The notes below the pieces were generated by a model. It worked only from the letters and a program-made list of their open reading frames with translations. It had not been told where the DNA came from and ran no database searches. This document shows positions 35,542 through 45,477 of a stretch of DNA of 64,000 nucleotides, piece by piece; position 1 is the stretch's first letter; each line of letters begins with the position of its first letter. The DNA is from Ramlibacter terrae (GTDB lineage: Bacteria; Pseudomonadota; Gammaproteobacteria; Burkholderiales; Burkholderiaceae_C), in NCBI GenBank assembly GCA_013127575.1, contig CP053418.1, positions 4,836,001 through 4,900,000 on the forward strand, read 5' to 3'. The position numbers and the translations under genes were made by a program.

Positions 35542-37200
35542 TTACTGGTGCACCCACCGGCCGCCCACCATCGTGGCCCGGCAAGACAGATCGCGCAGCG
35601 CGTCGCCCTTCGTGGCCAGCGGATCTCCCGACAGCACCGCGATGTCCGCATGGTGCCCCGGCACCAGCTGCCCCTTCTCGTTCTCCTCGAAGCTGAGATA
35701 GGCGCCCCCGCGCGTGAGCAGCCGCAGCGCCACCTCGTTCGACGCGATCCCGCCCTCACCCATCACGCGCCCCGTGAGGCGCTCGCGCCGCGTCGTCATC
35801 GCCCACATGCAGAACAGCGGGTTGTACGGCACCGCATCCGTCCCCGCGGCCACCGGCACGCCCAGCTCGAACAACTGCTTCGCGGGCGAGAGGTAATCCA
35901 TCTCCTGCTCGCCGAAGCTGAGGAAAGGCGTGCCGTGCTTCCACAGGTACTGCGCCGGGATCAGCGTGGCCGGCAGCCCCAGGCGCTTGATGGTGGCCGG
36001 TCTTCGGGCGTGGAGCGGCTGATGTGCTCCAGCACCCAGCGCCGCTGGCCGATGGGGAAATGCTGCGCCACCCGCTCCATCACCGGCGCCACCTTGGCCA
36101 GCTTGTCGGAGACGATGGTGTGCACGCGCAGGTCGTGCTGGCCGGCCAGCATGCACATCGCCTCAAATTCCTCGGTGGAGTTGACCTGCATGGCCATGCC
36201 CGACCAGCCGCCCCACGCCATGTCCTTGGCCGGACGGCGCGCGCGCACGGGTCGCCGCCGTGGGCGATGAAGAAGCCCGAGACACGGAACTGCGCGTCGC
36301 CCATGCCGCGCCCGCGCAGCAGCGGCGCCCAGTCGCGCATGACGATGGCGGCTTCGTCGTAGGAGCGCCAGCGCGGGCTGACCGTCATGGCCATGCGCAT
36401 CGTCAGGTCGCCGTGCTCCCACAGCTCGCGGTACGCCGCCAGCACGTCGGGCGTGCTGCCGTGGCCTTCGTAGGCGCTGGTGGTGCCCATGCGGTGGTAG
36501 AGCGCCATTGCACCGACGATGCCCGGCGCCGCTGCTCGTAGGTGAAGCGCGGAACGGCCGGCAGCAAGTCGGGCTCGAGCATGTTCAGGTAGCCACGCTC
36601 TTCGAACACGCCGTTGGGCTCGCCGTGTTCGTCCTTCTGGATCACGGTGGCGGGCGCGCCGGGCACGCTGTCGCGCGTGACGCCGTTCAGCCGCAGCCCC
36701 AGCGAGTTCATCGCTGCATAGCCGGGCGGCTGGCCCCAGTAGCCGCCGGGCGCGGGGATGTAGACCGGGTGGTCGGGCGCGGCGGAATCCAGCTCGTGCC
36801 GGTTCGGCAGGCGGCCTTCAGCGAGCGTGGCAGGCGCCTCGAAGTAGTAGGGCGGCGTGCCCACCGGCATGGTGAGGATCCACTCGCCCTTGGGCGTGGA
36901 CTGCGCCAGCGCCCGGACCTTCGCCAGCACGTCGGCGATGCTGCGCGCGCCTTCGAGCGAAGGCCGCAGCAGCCGCGTGCCGATGCCGTCCATGTGGGCG
37001 TGGGCGTCGTTGAAGCCGGGGATGAGCGTGGCGTCGGGGAAGTCGCGCACCTCGGTGCGCGGGCCGCGCAGTTCCAGCATCGCCTGGCGCGTGCCGGTGG
37101 CGAGGATCTTGCCGCCGGCGATGGCAACCGCTTCGGCGCGGGTGCCGGCGTCGTCGAGCGTCAGGACCTGACCGAGCAGGATCGTGTCGGCGTGCACCAT
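35542..37200 (-). CDS. YtcJ-like amidohydrolase family protein
   Basis: Metal-dependent amidohydrolase of about 553 residues. Start region MVHADTILLGQVLTLDDAGT, metal-binding FNDAHAHMDGIGTR (HxH), QVNSTEEFEAMCMLAGQHD, a strand-end His in VLEHISRS, Asp in VAAGTDAVPYNP, and C-terminal GHHADIAVLSGDPLAT and MVGGRWVHQ. Frame breaks near 36525, 36240 and 36000. Family members hydrolyse amides or cyclic ureas. The start overlaps the Bug receptor stop (TGATG), so the receptor may deliver its substrate. Ends at repeat copy B. Confidence 0.88.
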
Positions 37201-38173
37201 CACTTCTCGCCCACCTTCTTCATCACGGCGTCCCAGTAGCCCAGGTCGCGCTTGACGATGCGGCCGAACTCCGCCGGGCCCGGGGCCGTGGGCGTGAGCG
37301 ACATGTCCTTCAGCTTCTGCTCCACGTCGGGCGTCTTCAACACCACGGCCACGTCGGCGGCGATCTTGTCCAGCACCGGCTTGGGCATGTTGGCCGGTCC
37401 GAACATGCCGAACCAGCCCACCACGTCGAGCTGCGTGTAGCCCAGCTCCCGAAAGCTGGGCACGCCCGGCAGCAGCGGCGAACGCGGGCCGGCGACGGCC
37501 GGGGCGCGCATGGTGCCGGCCTCGATGTGCGGCTTGGCGGTGGCGACGGTGACGAAGCCACCCGAAACGTGGCCGCCGATGATGTCGGTGGAAATCTGCG
37601 CGTCGCCCTTGAACGGCACGTGCGCCATGTCGAGGCCGGCGGCGTCGTTGAACACGGCGCCGAACAGGTGCAGCGTCTGGTTGGCGCCGCCGGAGCCGAA
37701 CGAATGCTTCCGGGCTCGCGCTTGACCAGCGCCACGTACTCCGGGAGCGTCTTCACCGGCAGCCGCGGATTGACCACGTACACCACCGGCGCCAGCGTCA
37801 TTTGCATGACCGGGGTGAAGTCGTTGATCGGGTCGTAAGGCGGCGCCGTGGCCGGGGACGAGACGGCGCTTTGCACCAGCGCGGAGTTGGTCACCAGCAG
37901 CGTGTAGCCATCGGCCGGCAACCCCTTGACGCGTTGCGCGCCGATCAGGCCGCCGGCGCCGGCGCGGTTGTCCACCAGCACCGGCTTGCCCCAGGCCTCG
38001 GCCAGCTTGGTGGCCGTGATGCGCGCCGGGGCGTCCATGGAGCCGCCGGGCGGGAAGGGGACGACGAGGGTGACGGGGCGGTCGGGGAAGGCGCCGGTTT
38101 GAGCTGCCGCGGGGGCGATGAGTGCGGCGCCAGCGAGCAGGGCGGCGCCCAGGCGCAGGAGGCCGGGAAGCAT
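37200..38173 (-). CDS. Bug-type solute-binding receptor (TctC family)
   Basis: About 325 residues. Signal peptide LLRLGAALLAGAALIAPAAA, then FPDRPVTLVVPFPPGGSMD, VDNRAGAGGLIGAQR, PADGYTLLVTNSALV, VPFKGDAQISTDIIGG, and end DLGYWDAVMKKVGEK. The start at 38173 is supported by GGAG 6 nt upstream; an in-frame ATG at 38194 is less likely. One frame break near 37715. Translationally coupled to the downstream amidohydrolase. No TctAB genes nearby. Confidence 0.92.
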
Positions 38174-38331
38174 GGGGATCTCCGGTGATGGCAAGACTGC
38201 GGCGCCGCGGACCGCGGAGCGTCTGGAGCCATTGTGGAGAAAGGGTCCCTCGGACGATGCGCAAAAGCCTGAGGGTGGGAACGAATTTCCTTATGGGACT
38301 GGTGACGGAGGCACGGTGCTCCGCTGGGACT

Positions 38332-39471
38332 TCAACGCGGCGCGCACTTCCACGGCTCAGCGTGAGCCGTCCGAACCCCGGCCGGTCCAGCAAACGGTCG
38401 ACCAGCACCAGCAGTCGCTCGTGGTCGCTCGCCGCGCCGGCGAGCAGCGCCGGGCGTAGCGCCCGGTGACGTTCGCTGCATCGAGGCGGCGCGCCGAGGC
38501 GTGTGCGCGTCGGCTTCCTTGCGCTGGCCGGTGAGCGCGAGCACAGGCCCAGCGCACCATGGCTCTCGGCAAAGTTGCGGTCGAGATCCAGCGCCTGCCG
38601 GAACGCCGCCAGCGCCCCTTGCGTGTCTTGCTGCAGCAGCTTGCTCCAGCCAAGCGCATGCCAGTCCCGACGTGCGCCGGCATCGCCTGCAGCGCACGCT
38701 CGAAGCGGACCTGCGCCGATTGCCAGTCCTCGGCCGGAGGCTGCACAGCCCCAGCGCCGACCAGGTGCGCCCATCGTCCGGATTGCACCGCAGCGCCTGT
38801 TCCAGCAGGTGCACCGCGCGCAAGGTGTTGCGGTCGGTCAACGCCAGCGAGCCGCGGGTCACCAGCGCTTCCACCTGCAGGGGCCGGTGAGACAACGCGC
38901 TATCGGCAAACCTGCGCGCATCGTCGAAGCGGCCGAGGTCGAGCGCCAGCAGGCTGGCCACGCCAGTGGCGGCAGGCTGCAGGCGATCAGCCGACACTTC
39001 GCGCTGCGTCCACGCCCACGCCTCTTCGAGCTGGTCCAGCCGGTGCGCGGCGCGCAGCCAGAGCACTGGAGCGCTTCCAGCATGTCCGGGTCCGCAGCAT
39101 CGCCGCCGTCCATCCACGATGCCAGCAGGTCTCGGGATGCCTCCGGTGCACCCTGCAACAGGCGCACGTAGGCGAGGTCGTGCGTGATCGCGGGATGCCC
39201 CGGCTGGGTAGCAAGCAAATGCTGCAGCAACCGCGCGGCTTCCTCCAGCTTGCGTTGCGCGATGCACGAACGCGCGCGGCGCAGAGTCCATCCCGCAGGA
39301 TCCAGCCGCAGGGCCTCGGCAGCATCCATGTGCCGTGCGGCCAGCGTATGCAGGCCGGCCGCAAGAGCCTCGTCGCATGCTTCGGCGAGCAGGGATGGAT
39401 TGCCGGGATCTTCGCGCAGGTAGCCCGCGAGGCGTGCGGCGCGTGACGAGACGGAGCCGGTCTGGTTCATG
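38332..39471 (-). CDS. Tetratricopeptide-repeat protein downstream of fliA
   Basis: Ala/Leu-rich helical repeat protein, start MNQTGSVSSRAARLAGYL. TPR-like units include YLREDPGNPSLLAEACDEAL, LATQPGHPAITHDLAYVRLL, RFADSALSHRPLQVEALVTR, LLEQALRCNPDDGRTWSALG, and FRQALDLDRNFAESHGALGL. Several frame breaks (near 39065, 38745, 38640 and 38530) make the C-terminal end uncertain; stops at 38357 or 38332 are possible. It starts 10 nt after fliA and is the last gene of the flagellar operon. Likely a scaffold or chaperone for the apparatus; not a named flagellar protein. Confidence 0.7.
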   Translation of the reverse strand, partial: HEPDRLRLVTRRTPRGLPARRSRQSIPARRSMRRGSCGRPAYAGRTAHGCCRGPAAGSCGMDSAPRAFVHRATQAGGSRAVAAAFACYPAGASRDHARPRLRAPVAGCTGGIPRPAGIVDGRRRCCGPGHAGSAPVLWLRAAHRLDQLEEAWAWTQREVSADRLQPAATGVASLLALDLGRFDDARRFADSALSHRPLQVEALVTRGSLALTDRNTLRAVHLLEQALRCNPDDGRTWSALGLCSLRPRTGNRRRSASSVRCRRCRRTSGLACAWLEQAAAARHARGAGGVPAGAGSRPQLCREPWCAGPVLALTGQRKEADAHTPRRAASMQRTSPGATPGAARRRGERPRATAGAGRPFAGPAGVRTAHAEPWKCAPR

Positions 39472-39481
39472 GCATGTCCGA

Positions 39482-40279
39482 TCAGAAGGTGAGGTCGAGC
39501 GCTTCGGGCGCACCGAGGGTTGCGCGCAGGCGGGAGCGCCTGCTTGTGGATCTGCGACACACGGCCCTTGGTCAGGTGCAGCATCAGCGCAACCTGGTCG
39601 AAGGGGATCTGCTGCAGGTAATGGCAGCGGATGACGGTGCGCTCCTGCGCCGGCAGCGTGTCGAGCACCTGCAGCAGCCGCTCGCGCTGCTCGCGCACTT
39701 CGGCACTGCGATAGAAGGGCACCGACTCCGCAAGGGCGGAGTCGTCCACCATCGAGGTGCCTTCGAGCATCCACGCCAGCGCAAGGCCGACGCCGACCTC
39801 GGCCATGTACTGCAGCAGTTGCTGCGGCGCGCGCGGAATCGCATCTTCGGCGACACCCACGCGCGCGGCCGCCAACGACTGGCCGCGACGACCTGCTCCG
39901 CACGCGCCCGCTGCCGAACGGCGATCTGCTGCTGCTTTTCGGTCAGGCGCTCGATGCCGTTGAGGATGGCGCCGTGCATGCGACGGGCGGCGAAAGTCCT
40001 GAACTGCGCCCCACGGTCGGGGTCGAACCGCTCCATTGCTTCCAGCAAGCCGATGGCGGCGTACTGCTGGTAATCGCCGAACTCGATGTCATCGTGGAAC
40101 CGCTTGCGGTAGTACGAGGCCGCTACCACGCGCACATAGGGCAGGTGCAGGTCGAGCAGTTCGGCGCGCGCGTCCGGGTCGGCATCGTGCCGCAGGCGCC
40201 GCCACAAGGCGACCTCGTCGCAGGACTCCGTTGAGTCGGGCGGCGGCGGCTCCATCGGGGCGGCGGAGGAGAGCTGCAT
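39482..40279 (-). CDS. fliA: Flagellar sigma factor FliA (sigma-28)
   Basis: Alternative sigma factor for late flagellar genes, about 266 residues. Region 2: VRVVAASYYRKRFHDDIEFG, AIGLLEAMERFDPDRGAQFR, TFAARRMHGAILNGIERLTE. Region 4: LPAQERTVIRCHYLQQIPFD, LMLHLTKGRVSQIHKQALL. End ALDLTF. Frame breaks near 39890 and 39535. The ATG overlaps the fliP stop (TGATG). No FlgM anti-sigma gene and no class-3 genes are in view. Confidence 0.88.
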
Positions 40280-41016
40280 CAGTGGAACGACCCCACCAGC
40301 GCCTTCAACACGAGGCTCCAGCCATCGACCGGGATGAACATGAGGATCTTCAGGGGGAGCGCCACCGTCGTCGGGGGCATCATCATCATTCCGAGCGCCA
40401 TCAAGACGCTGGAGACCACAAGATCGATCAGCAGGAATGGCAAGAACAGCACGAAGCCGATCTGGAACGCGGCTCGCAATTCCGACAGCATGAACGCGGG
40501 CACGAGTTGCACGTTGCCGACTTCGGCCACCGTTTGCGGCGCCGGCGCCTTCGACAACTCGATCATCAACGCGAGGTCCTGCTCACGGGTCTGCCGCATC
40601 ATGAAGTCGCGCAGCGGCTCCATGCCCTTCGCGTAGGCGCCTTCCATGCCAAGCGTGCCGTTCATGAAGGGCTGCAGGGCCCCCTGGTTGAGCGTGTGCA
40701 GCACCGGCGCCATGGTGAACAGCGTAAGGAACAGCGCCAAGCCGATCAGCACAGGGTTGGGCGGAGTCTCCGGCATGCCGATCGCCTGGCGCAGCATGGA
40801 GAGCACGATGATGATGCGCAGGAAGGACGTCACGCACACGAGCAGCGCGGGCACCACGGCGAGCAGAGTGAGGCCCAGCACGATGCGCAAGGCCTGCGCG
40901 GTGTCGGCCGGAGCGGACGCGATGCCGAAGCTCGCCGGCTGCGCATGCGCTGCGAGAGGAAACGCGCAGGCGGTGAAGGCCGCCGCGAGTGCGTAGCCCG
41001 CCAGTCGCCCTCTCAT
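40279..41016 (-). CDS. fliP: Flagellar export gate protein FliP
   Basis: Core export-gate membrane protein, 245 residues and unbroken. Signal peptide LAGYALAAAFTACAFPLAAH, TSFLRIIIVLSMLRQAIGMP, PPNPVLIGLALFLTLFTMAP, SELRAAFQIGFVLFLPFLLI and LGMMMMPPTTVALPLKILMF. The start ATG at 41016 has GGAGG 6 nt upstream. FliO and FliP read as one continuous frame here, but the ribosome-binding site and an ATGA overlap in another frame argue for two proteins. Confidence 0.95.
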   Translation of the reverse strand: MRGRLAGYALAAAFTACAFPLAAHAQPASFGIASAPADTAQALRIVLGLTLLAVVPALLVCVTSFLRIIIVLSMLRQAIGMPETPPNPVLIGLALFLTLFTMAPVLHTLNQGALQPFMNGTLGMEGAYAKGMEPLRDFMMRQTREQDLALMIELSKAPAPQTVAEVGNVQLVPAFMLSELRAAFQIGFVLFLPFLLIDLVVSSVLMALGMMMMPPTTVALPLKILMFIPVDGWSLVLKALVGSFH

Positions 41017-41457
41017 GCGGAACCTCCAGGGCAATGACCCGGCCGGCCTGCGCGCGATCACCGTGACCTGGTGTGATGTGCAGGCCACCAGCAGCTCCTC
41101 GTCACTCCAGCGGACGACGTGGACGCTCGCGTGCGGCGTCAGGGATTGGCTCGCGAGGCGGACGACGCCGCCTTCGAGGGCGGCACGACCGAACTTCCAT
41201 TTCAATGCACGGCGCGGCCCGCGTCGCAGCACCAGCAAGCCCGCGGAGACGAGTACCACCGGGATCACCGTTGTGGCCAGCCCTGAGGAGACGCCGGGGG
41301 CCGCGGCCTCGTCGCGCTTGAGCGGCAGCGACTTCGGCAGCGCCGGTGGCCCGGAAGCAGCCAAGACCGGACCCCCTGCCCCCTGCGCCGCCGCAAGCGG
41401 CGGCGCCATGGCCATGCTCCAGAGCATGACGGCCAGTGCCAACATGCGGCACGTCAT
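41013..41457 (-). CDS. fliO: Flagellar assembly protein FliO
   Basis: Small single-pass protein that helps assemble FliP. Signal-like start MLALAVMLWSMAMAPPLAAA, a Pro/Ser-rich stretch, transmembrane helix TTVIPVVLVSAGLLVLRR, then the cytoplasmic FliO domain GGVVRLASQSLTPHASVHVV and ELLVACTSHQVTVIARR. About 148 residues. The natural end is probably a TGA at 41013-41015 overlapping the fliP ATG, reached after an indel near 41045; without it the frame runs on into fliP. Confidence 0.8.
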
Positions 41458-41458
41458 G

Positions 41459-41815
41459 TCAGAACTTCAGCGGAAGCGGGAGTTCGGTGATGCGGACGGC
41501 GAAAGCGCCGTCGACGGCAACGAGCTGCCCGCGGGCAACAACGCGCCCTTCCAGCAACAGGTCGACCGGCTGCTCAACCCGGCGGTCGAGTGTCAAGACT
41601 TCGTTCTGCCGCGCTGCGATGAGCTCTCCGAGCGTCATGCCGGCTGCGCCCACGCACACTTCCAGCCTGATCTTGACGCCATGCAGCGGGTGCGGCGAGG
41701 CCAGCAGGGGCGCGCCGGCCGCGGCGCCCTCCGACAGGTCTTCGAACGCCAGTGGCTGCGCGCGCCGCTGCGCCTCGGCGGCGTCGTTCATGAAGGACTC
41801 GATCATCTGGCTCAT
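41459..41815 (-). CDS. fliN: Flagellar switch protein FliN
   Basis: C-ring/export component of 118 residues, unbroken. The C-terminal SpoA domain is clear: HGVKIRLEVCVGAAGMTLGE, LIAARQNEVLTLDRRVEQPV, DLLLEGRVVARGQLVAVDGA and FAVRITELPLPLKF. The N-terminal 40 residues are variable. Overlaps the fliM-like gene by 4 nt and ends one base before fliO. Confidence 0.93.
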   Translation of the reverse strand: MSQMIESFMNDAAEAQRRAQPLAFEDLSEGAAAGAPLLASPHPLHGVKIRLEVCVGAAGMTLGELIAARQNEVLTLDRRVEQPVDLLLEGRVVARGQLVAVDGAFAVRITELPLPLKF

Positions 41816-42659
41816 GACTGCTCCTCGGTATCGGAAGGCTCCCGTTGGGTGGCCTCCAGCGGCGCAAGCGCGACCGAGCGGGAGCCCGCCCGGCGCCCCG
41901 GGTAGGCGCGGAACAAGGGCACCCCGGCTGCGTCGGTGACGGTGGCGGGCGCATCGACGCTGTGCTGCGTGCGAAGGACGTCGCCCGGTTGCAGGCCTTG
42001 CAGCGTGCCGATGTCGATCTCGCAGCCTGCGAGCTGCACGTTCAGTTCGATTGGGAGCATCCCGACCGCGTCGACCGCGCCGCTGAGTGGTGGCTGCTGC
42101 GTCGGCCACGAAGAAGGATGCGAAGCCGGGAGTCCTCCCCACGGCACCATCGTTCCATGGCCTGCGGCAGCAGCAGGAGTCGCCATCCCAAGGGCGGTGG
42201 AAGGTGAATCTCCAACACACCCGACCAAGGGCGGATGTCGTGCTCGCCGGGGCTCCCCTCGCATGGAGTGGCACCGCGCAGGAGCAAGCTTGCAAGAACA
42301 GAGTCCATTGCGCCCTGTTCGCAGATCGTTGCCGTGGCGGCCGCAACCCGCCCAACCGTCCGGCTCCCGGGAAACAGCGACGATGTCAAATGCGTGCACG
42401 TCTCCGGGTCCGCTTGCAACCAGCCGGCCGGTTCGCCTTCGAACTTCAATGCACGCCAGGGCAAGGACGTGTCGATGCGCTCCGCGGTGGCGCAAAGCGG
42501 CCTCGCCCCGACCGGAATTCCCCAGACCGCGCTCCAACCTGCCAGTGACTGTTCCAGCGCAGCGGCCAGCGCACGAACTTGCGCGTCACGCCAGCAGACC
42601 AGCGAGCGAGCATCCGACGGCGTTCGCCACACCGGAACGGCGCGATCGACCGCCATCAT
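41812..42659 (-). CDS. fliM: FliM-like switch/SpoA protein, divergent
   Basis: About 282 residues in the fliM position. Only the C-terminal SpoA domain is clearly recognisable: VGMLPIELNVQLAGCEIDIG, TLQGLQPGDVLRTQHSVDAP, FRAYPGRRAGSRSVALAP. The middle contains LEIHLPPPLGWRLLLLPQAM. The N-terminus (MMAVDRAVPVWRTPSDARSL) lacks the usual CheY-binding LSQDEIDALL-type motif, and the protein is shorter than ordinary FliM (about 330). It looks halfway to the SctQ/HrcQ proteins. One frame break near 42095. Start overlaps flgE (TGATG). Confidence 0.75.
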
Positions 42660-43832
42660 TGCGCCTTCATCCGGAACAGTTCCTGCAGCATGTCGTTCGC
42701 CGTAGCGATGACCTGCGACGATGCCTGGTAGCCGCGTTGCATGATCACGAGTTCGCTGAACTCACGGGAGAGGTCGACGTTCGACAGCTCCAGCACGCCG
42801 CTGCGCACACGGCCGAATGCACCCTCGGCGGGTGCCCCGCTTTCCCACGAGGCGCCGCTCGCTTCCGCGTAGCGGCTGCCGCCCACGTCTTCCACGGCGT
42901 CAGGGCTGATGAACTGGCCAGCAGCAATCGCGGTCCGGTGACGGTTTGCCCGTTGGAGTAGCTTGCCACCAGTTTGCCCCGGGCATCGAACGCCGCGCTG
43001 GACAACGTGCCTGGCGCGTATCCATCCCGCGAGGTCATCGCGATCGTGGACAGGTTGCCAGAGGCGAAGGACGTCACGTCGTTGCCGAGGTCGAGCACCA
43101 GAGGACGCGCGGCACCGCCGGCGGGCGTGTAGACGAACGACAGACGGGCCGTGGCGGGAGTCGGGCTGCCGTCGTCGAACACCACCTGCGAGACGCCCAT
43201 CGACGTGGTGCCCTCCATCAGTTCGACCTTCCAGCTGTCCGGCAGCGTCGAGGACGTGTTCGTGAAGACGACGGACAGGTCGTGCTCCTTGCCACGCTCG
43301 TCGAAGACCTTGACCGAATGGACGGTCTGATCCGTGGCCGTGGCCGACAGGTTCCCCGTGAACCGCGCAGTGGCTGTCGCCTTGCCGGGAGCGACGCGCA
43401 TGTTCGCGAGCGACACGTCCACCCGGCGCCGCCTGCGTCGGTGCCCACGACCTGGCTGCCATCGGTGCGGCTGACGAACTTGCCGCCGGTATCGAACTGG
43501 AACTGGCCGGCGCGCGTGTACCGTGTGTGGCCTTCGGCGTCACGCAGCACGAACAGGCCCTCGCCCTCGACCCCAAGGTCGAATTCATTGCCGGTCTGGC
43601 GCAGGTCGCCCTGTCGGAAGTCCACGTTCGTTCCGGCGGTGCCGAGACCGAAGCCCAGCTTCGCCTGCGCACTGCCCGCGCCACCGCCATTCGCATAGAA
43701 CAGATCCGTGAACTGCAGGGTGGATCCCTTGTAGCCCGGCGTATTGAGGTTCGCCGTGTTGTTGGCGATCACGCGCAGGCCTTTCGCGTATCCGAGAAGG
43801 CCGGTCATTCCGACATGGATGGAATCGAGCAT
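42656..43832 (-). CDS. flgE: Flagellar hook protein FlgE
   Basis: Hook subunit of about 391 residues. N-terminal rod/hook motif GLRVIANNTANLNTPGYKGS, DLFYANGGGAGSA, TRYTRAGQFQFDTGGKFVSR. The middle has hook domain GDS-like repeats (TATARFTGNLSATATDQTVH, KVFDERGKEHDLSVVF). The C-terminus is LELSNVDLSREFSELVIMQR and GYQASSQVIATANDMLQELF. Frame breaks near 43430 and 42920. A small FlgE, consistent with the compact proteins of this cluster. Confidence 0.92.
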
Positions 43833-43846
43833 GGCTTTTCCTTCGG

Positions 43847-44252
43847 CTAGCGAACGATGAGGATGCGGCTGAGGGCGACGTCACTGAGGACGGCACCCTG
43901 CGTGGTGTTGACGCTCACGAGCGGCGCATCGCCTTGCAGGGAAAGTGAGGCGACCGTGCCGGTCACACGGCCGGTGGCGGTCTCGACTTCGACGGTCCGG
44001 CCGATGAGGCCGACCGACTGCAGCGCGGCCCCTGGTTGGTGATCAACTGGTCGAGCTTGCCGTTGAGGCGCTGCGTCTGCTCCAGCGAAGTGAACTGCGC
44101 CATCTGCGCCATGAACTGCTGGTTGTCCATGGGCTTGAGCGGATCTGGTAGTTCAACTGGGTGAGCAGGATCTTCAAAAAGTCTTCCAGCCCCAGGCTCT
44201 GGGCCTGCGGAGCGGTGGCTGTCGTGCTGGGTCCGATTGCGCTGATGGCCAT
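43847..44252 (-). CDS. flgD: Hook cap protein FlgD, short form
   Basis: Start MAISAIGPSTTATAPQAQSL, core motif FLKILLTQLNYQDPLKPMDN and QQFMAQMAQFTSLEQTQRLN, the FlgD signature. C-terminal part VEVETATGRVTGTVASLSLQ and VLSDVALSRILIVR. Only about 135 residues, against 220 or more in ordinary FlgD, so the FlgD Ig/Tudor-type domains are reduced. Frame breaks near 44150 and 44030. The ATG overlaps the fliK-like stop (TGATG). Confidence 0.88.
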
Positions 44253-44986
44253 CACTGCTCCCCGGATTGCGAAAGTGGGGAGGCGTCCACAGGACGGCCA
44301 TTGCAGATCAGCGCCTCCGGGCGCTGTCCCGAGACGGCCGGGGAGCCGCCGAAGTTCGGCGGCAAGGGCGGTGACACGCAAAGCATGCGTCTGCGAAAGG
44401 CCATCGACGGCGAGCCACACCCTCATGCCCCGGGCCGATTCGTCGACGTGGACGCGGAGTGAAGAACGACTGCCCGCCGTGGGCGTCGTTGGCACCGGCG
44501 ATGCCCTCCCCTGCGCTTCGGACAGGGGAGTTCGCGAGACGGCGCGCCGGTAGGGCGAGGGGGCTGCCGCCAAGCCGGTGGGCGTCTCGCGCGGACCGGC
44601 GCCCATGAGCGGGGCAGCGCGCACCGGTTCCACGGATGGGGCGGCCACGCGCGCGCTTGCGATGTGCGGTCCGTCAATGAGTCGGACCGCTGCGGCCATC
44701 GCTGAAGCCGGGCCCAGATCTGGAGCGAACAACTGAACAGCCTTCGCTGCTCGCGACGATTCCCTGTCGAACGCACGCTGCCCATCGCCAGTTCTCTGCT
44801 GATGCCCCCTCTGGGGGCCGGCGGCCGCAAGGCGTCTGCCCCGCCGCGTTCGTTCGGCGCATGGAACCAGGCAAGTCGGCCTGCAGCACGGAACTCGCGC
44901 GACCATTGCTTGCCCACACCCACACTGGCGTTGCCAGAGGCGGCCTGCCCGCCGCCTTGGAGAACAGGATCGAGTGAAACCGTCAT
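44252..44986 (-). CDS. fliK: FliK-like hook-length control protein
   Basis: About 245 residues in the fliK position between fliJ and flgD. Low-complexity Ala/Arg/Pro-rich N-terminal two thirds (start MTVSLDPVLQGGGQAASGNA), then a compact C-terminal domain SSLRVHVDESARGMRVWLAV, DGLSQTHALRVTALAAELRR and, after a corrected break near 44335, GQRPEALICNGRPVDASPL. Length and layout suit FliK, but sequence evidence is thin. Overlaps fliJ by 4 nt and flgD by 1 nt. Confidence 0.55.
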
Positions 44987-45477
44987 GGCGAAATCTCGCG
45001 ATCTGCACGCACGTGCTGGTCGTGCGACAACCACGCGGCGTCGGCTTCCCGGTCGCCGCGCAGCGTGCCGGCGCGGACGTAGGCGCCCAAGGCGTGCTCG
45101 CGCGCAGCCAGCAGCGTGTCGGTGCGGCGCTGGCAGGCAGCGAAGTCGGAACGAGCACGCGCCGGGGCGCTCTCACCGCTGCGGACCAGCAGTAGAGCGC
45201 GCTGGACGCCCCGGGCCATGCTCGCAAGGTAGCGCAACGCGTGCCGGTGCGCGTGCGGATCCGGGTCGCGGCGGCTCATTGCTGCGGCTGCCGCCAACGC
45301 CTGCTCCTGCACTTGCACCGGGGAACGCAGCGATTGCTGCGCTTGTTCCAGAGCAGCTACTGCTCGCGCGAGTCTCGCCAGGCCGGCCTCGCGCTCCCGG
45401 GCCGCCTTATGCTCGAGTGGCTGCAGGCCCCAAGAGAAGGCGCGCATGTCGACGGACGCGTGCGGCAAGGTTCGCAT
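44983..45477 (-). CDS. fliJ: Flagellar export chaperone-like protein FliJ
   Basis: A 164-residue, Ala/Arg/Glu-rich, mostly helical protein with coiled-coil character: EHKAAREREAGLARLARAVA, ALEQAQQSLRSPVQVQEQAL, CQRRTDTLLAAREHALGAYV. Position between fliI and fliK and the coiled coil support FliJ, the ATPase stalk. The ATG overlaps the fliI stop (TGATG). Unbroken. Sequence similarity of FliJ proteins is always low, so the call rests on context. Confidence 0.7.
   Translation of the reverse strand: MRTLPHASVDMRAFSWGLQPLEHKAAREREAGLARLARAVAALEQAQQSLRSPVQVQEQALAAAAAMSRRDPDPHAHRHALRYLASMARGVQRALLLVRSGESAPARARSDFAACQRRTDTLLAAREHALGAYVRAGTLRGDREADAAWLSHDQHVRADREISP

Noticed and set aside
40279..41457. 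Apparent FliO-FliP fusion protein
   Set aside because: fliP has a GGAGG and an ATGA overlap with a TGA in the alternative frame, and indels are frequent in this sequence, so two proteins are more likely.
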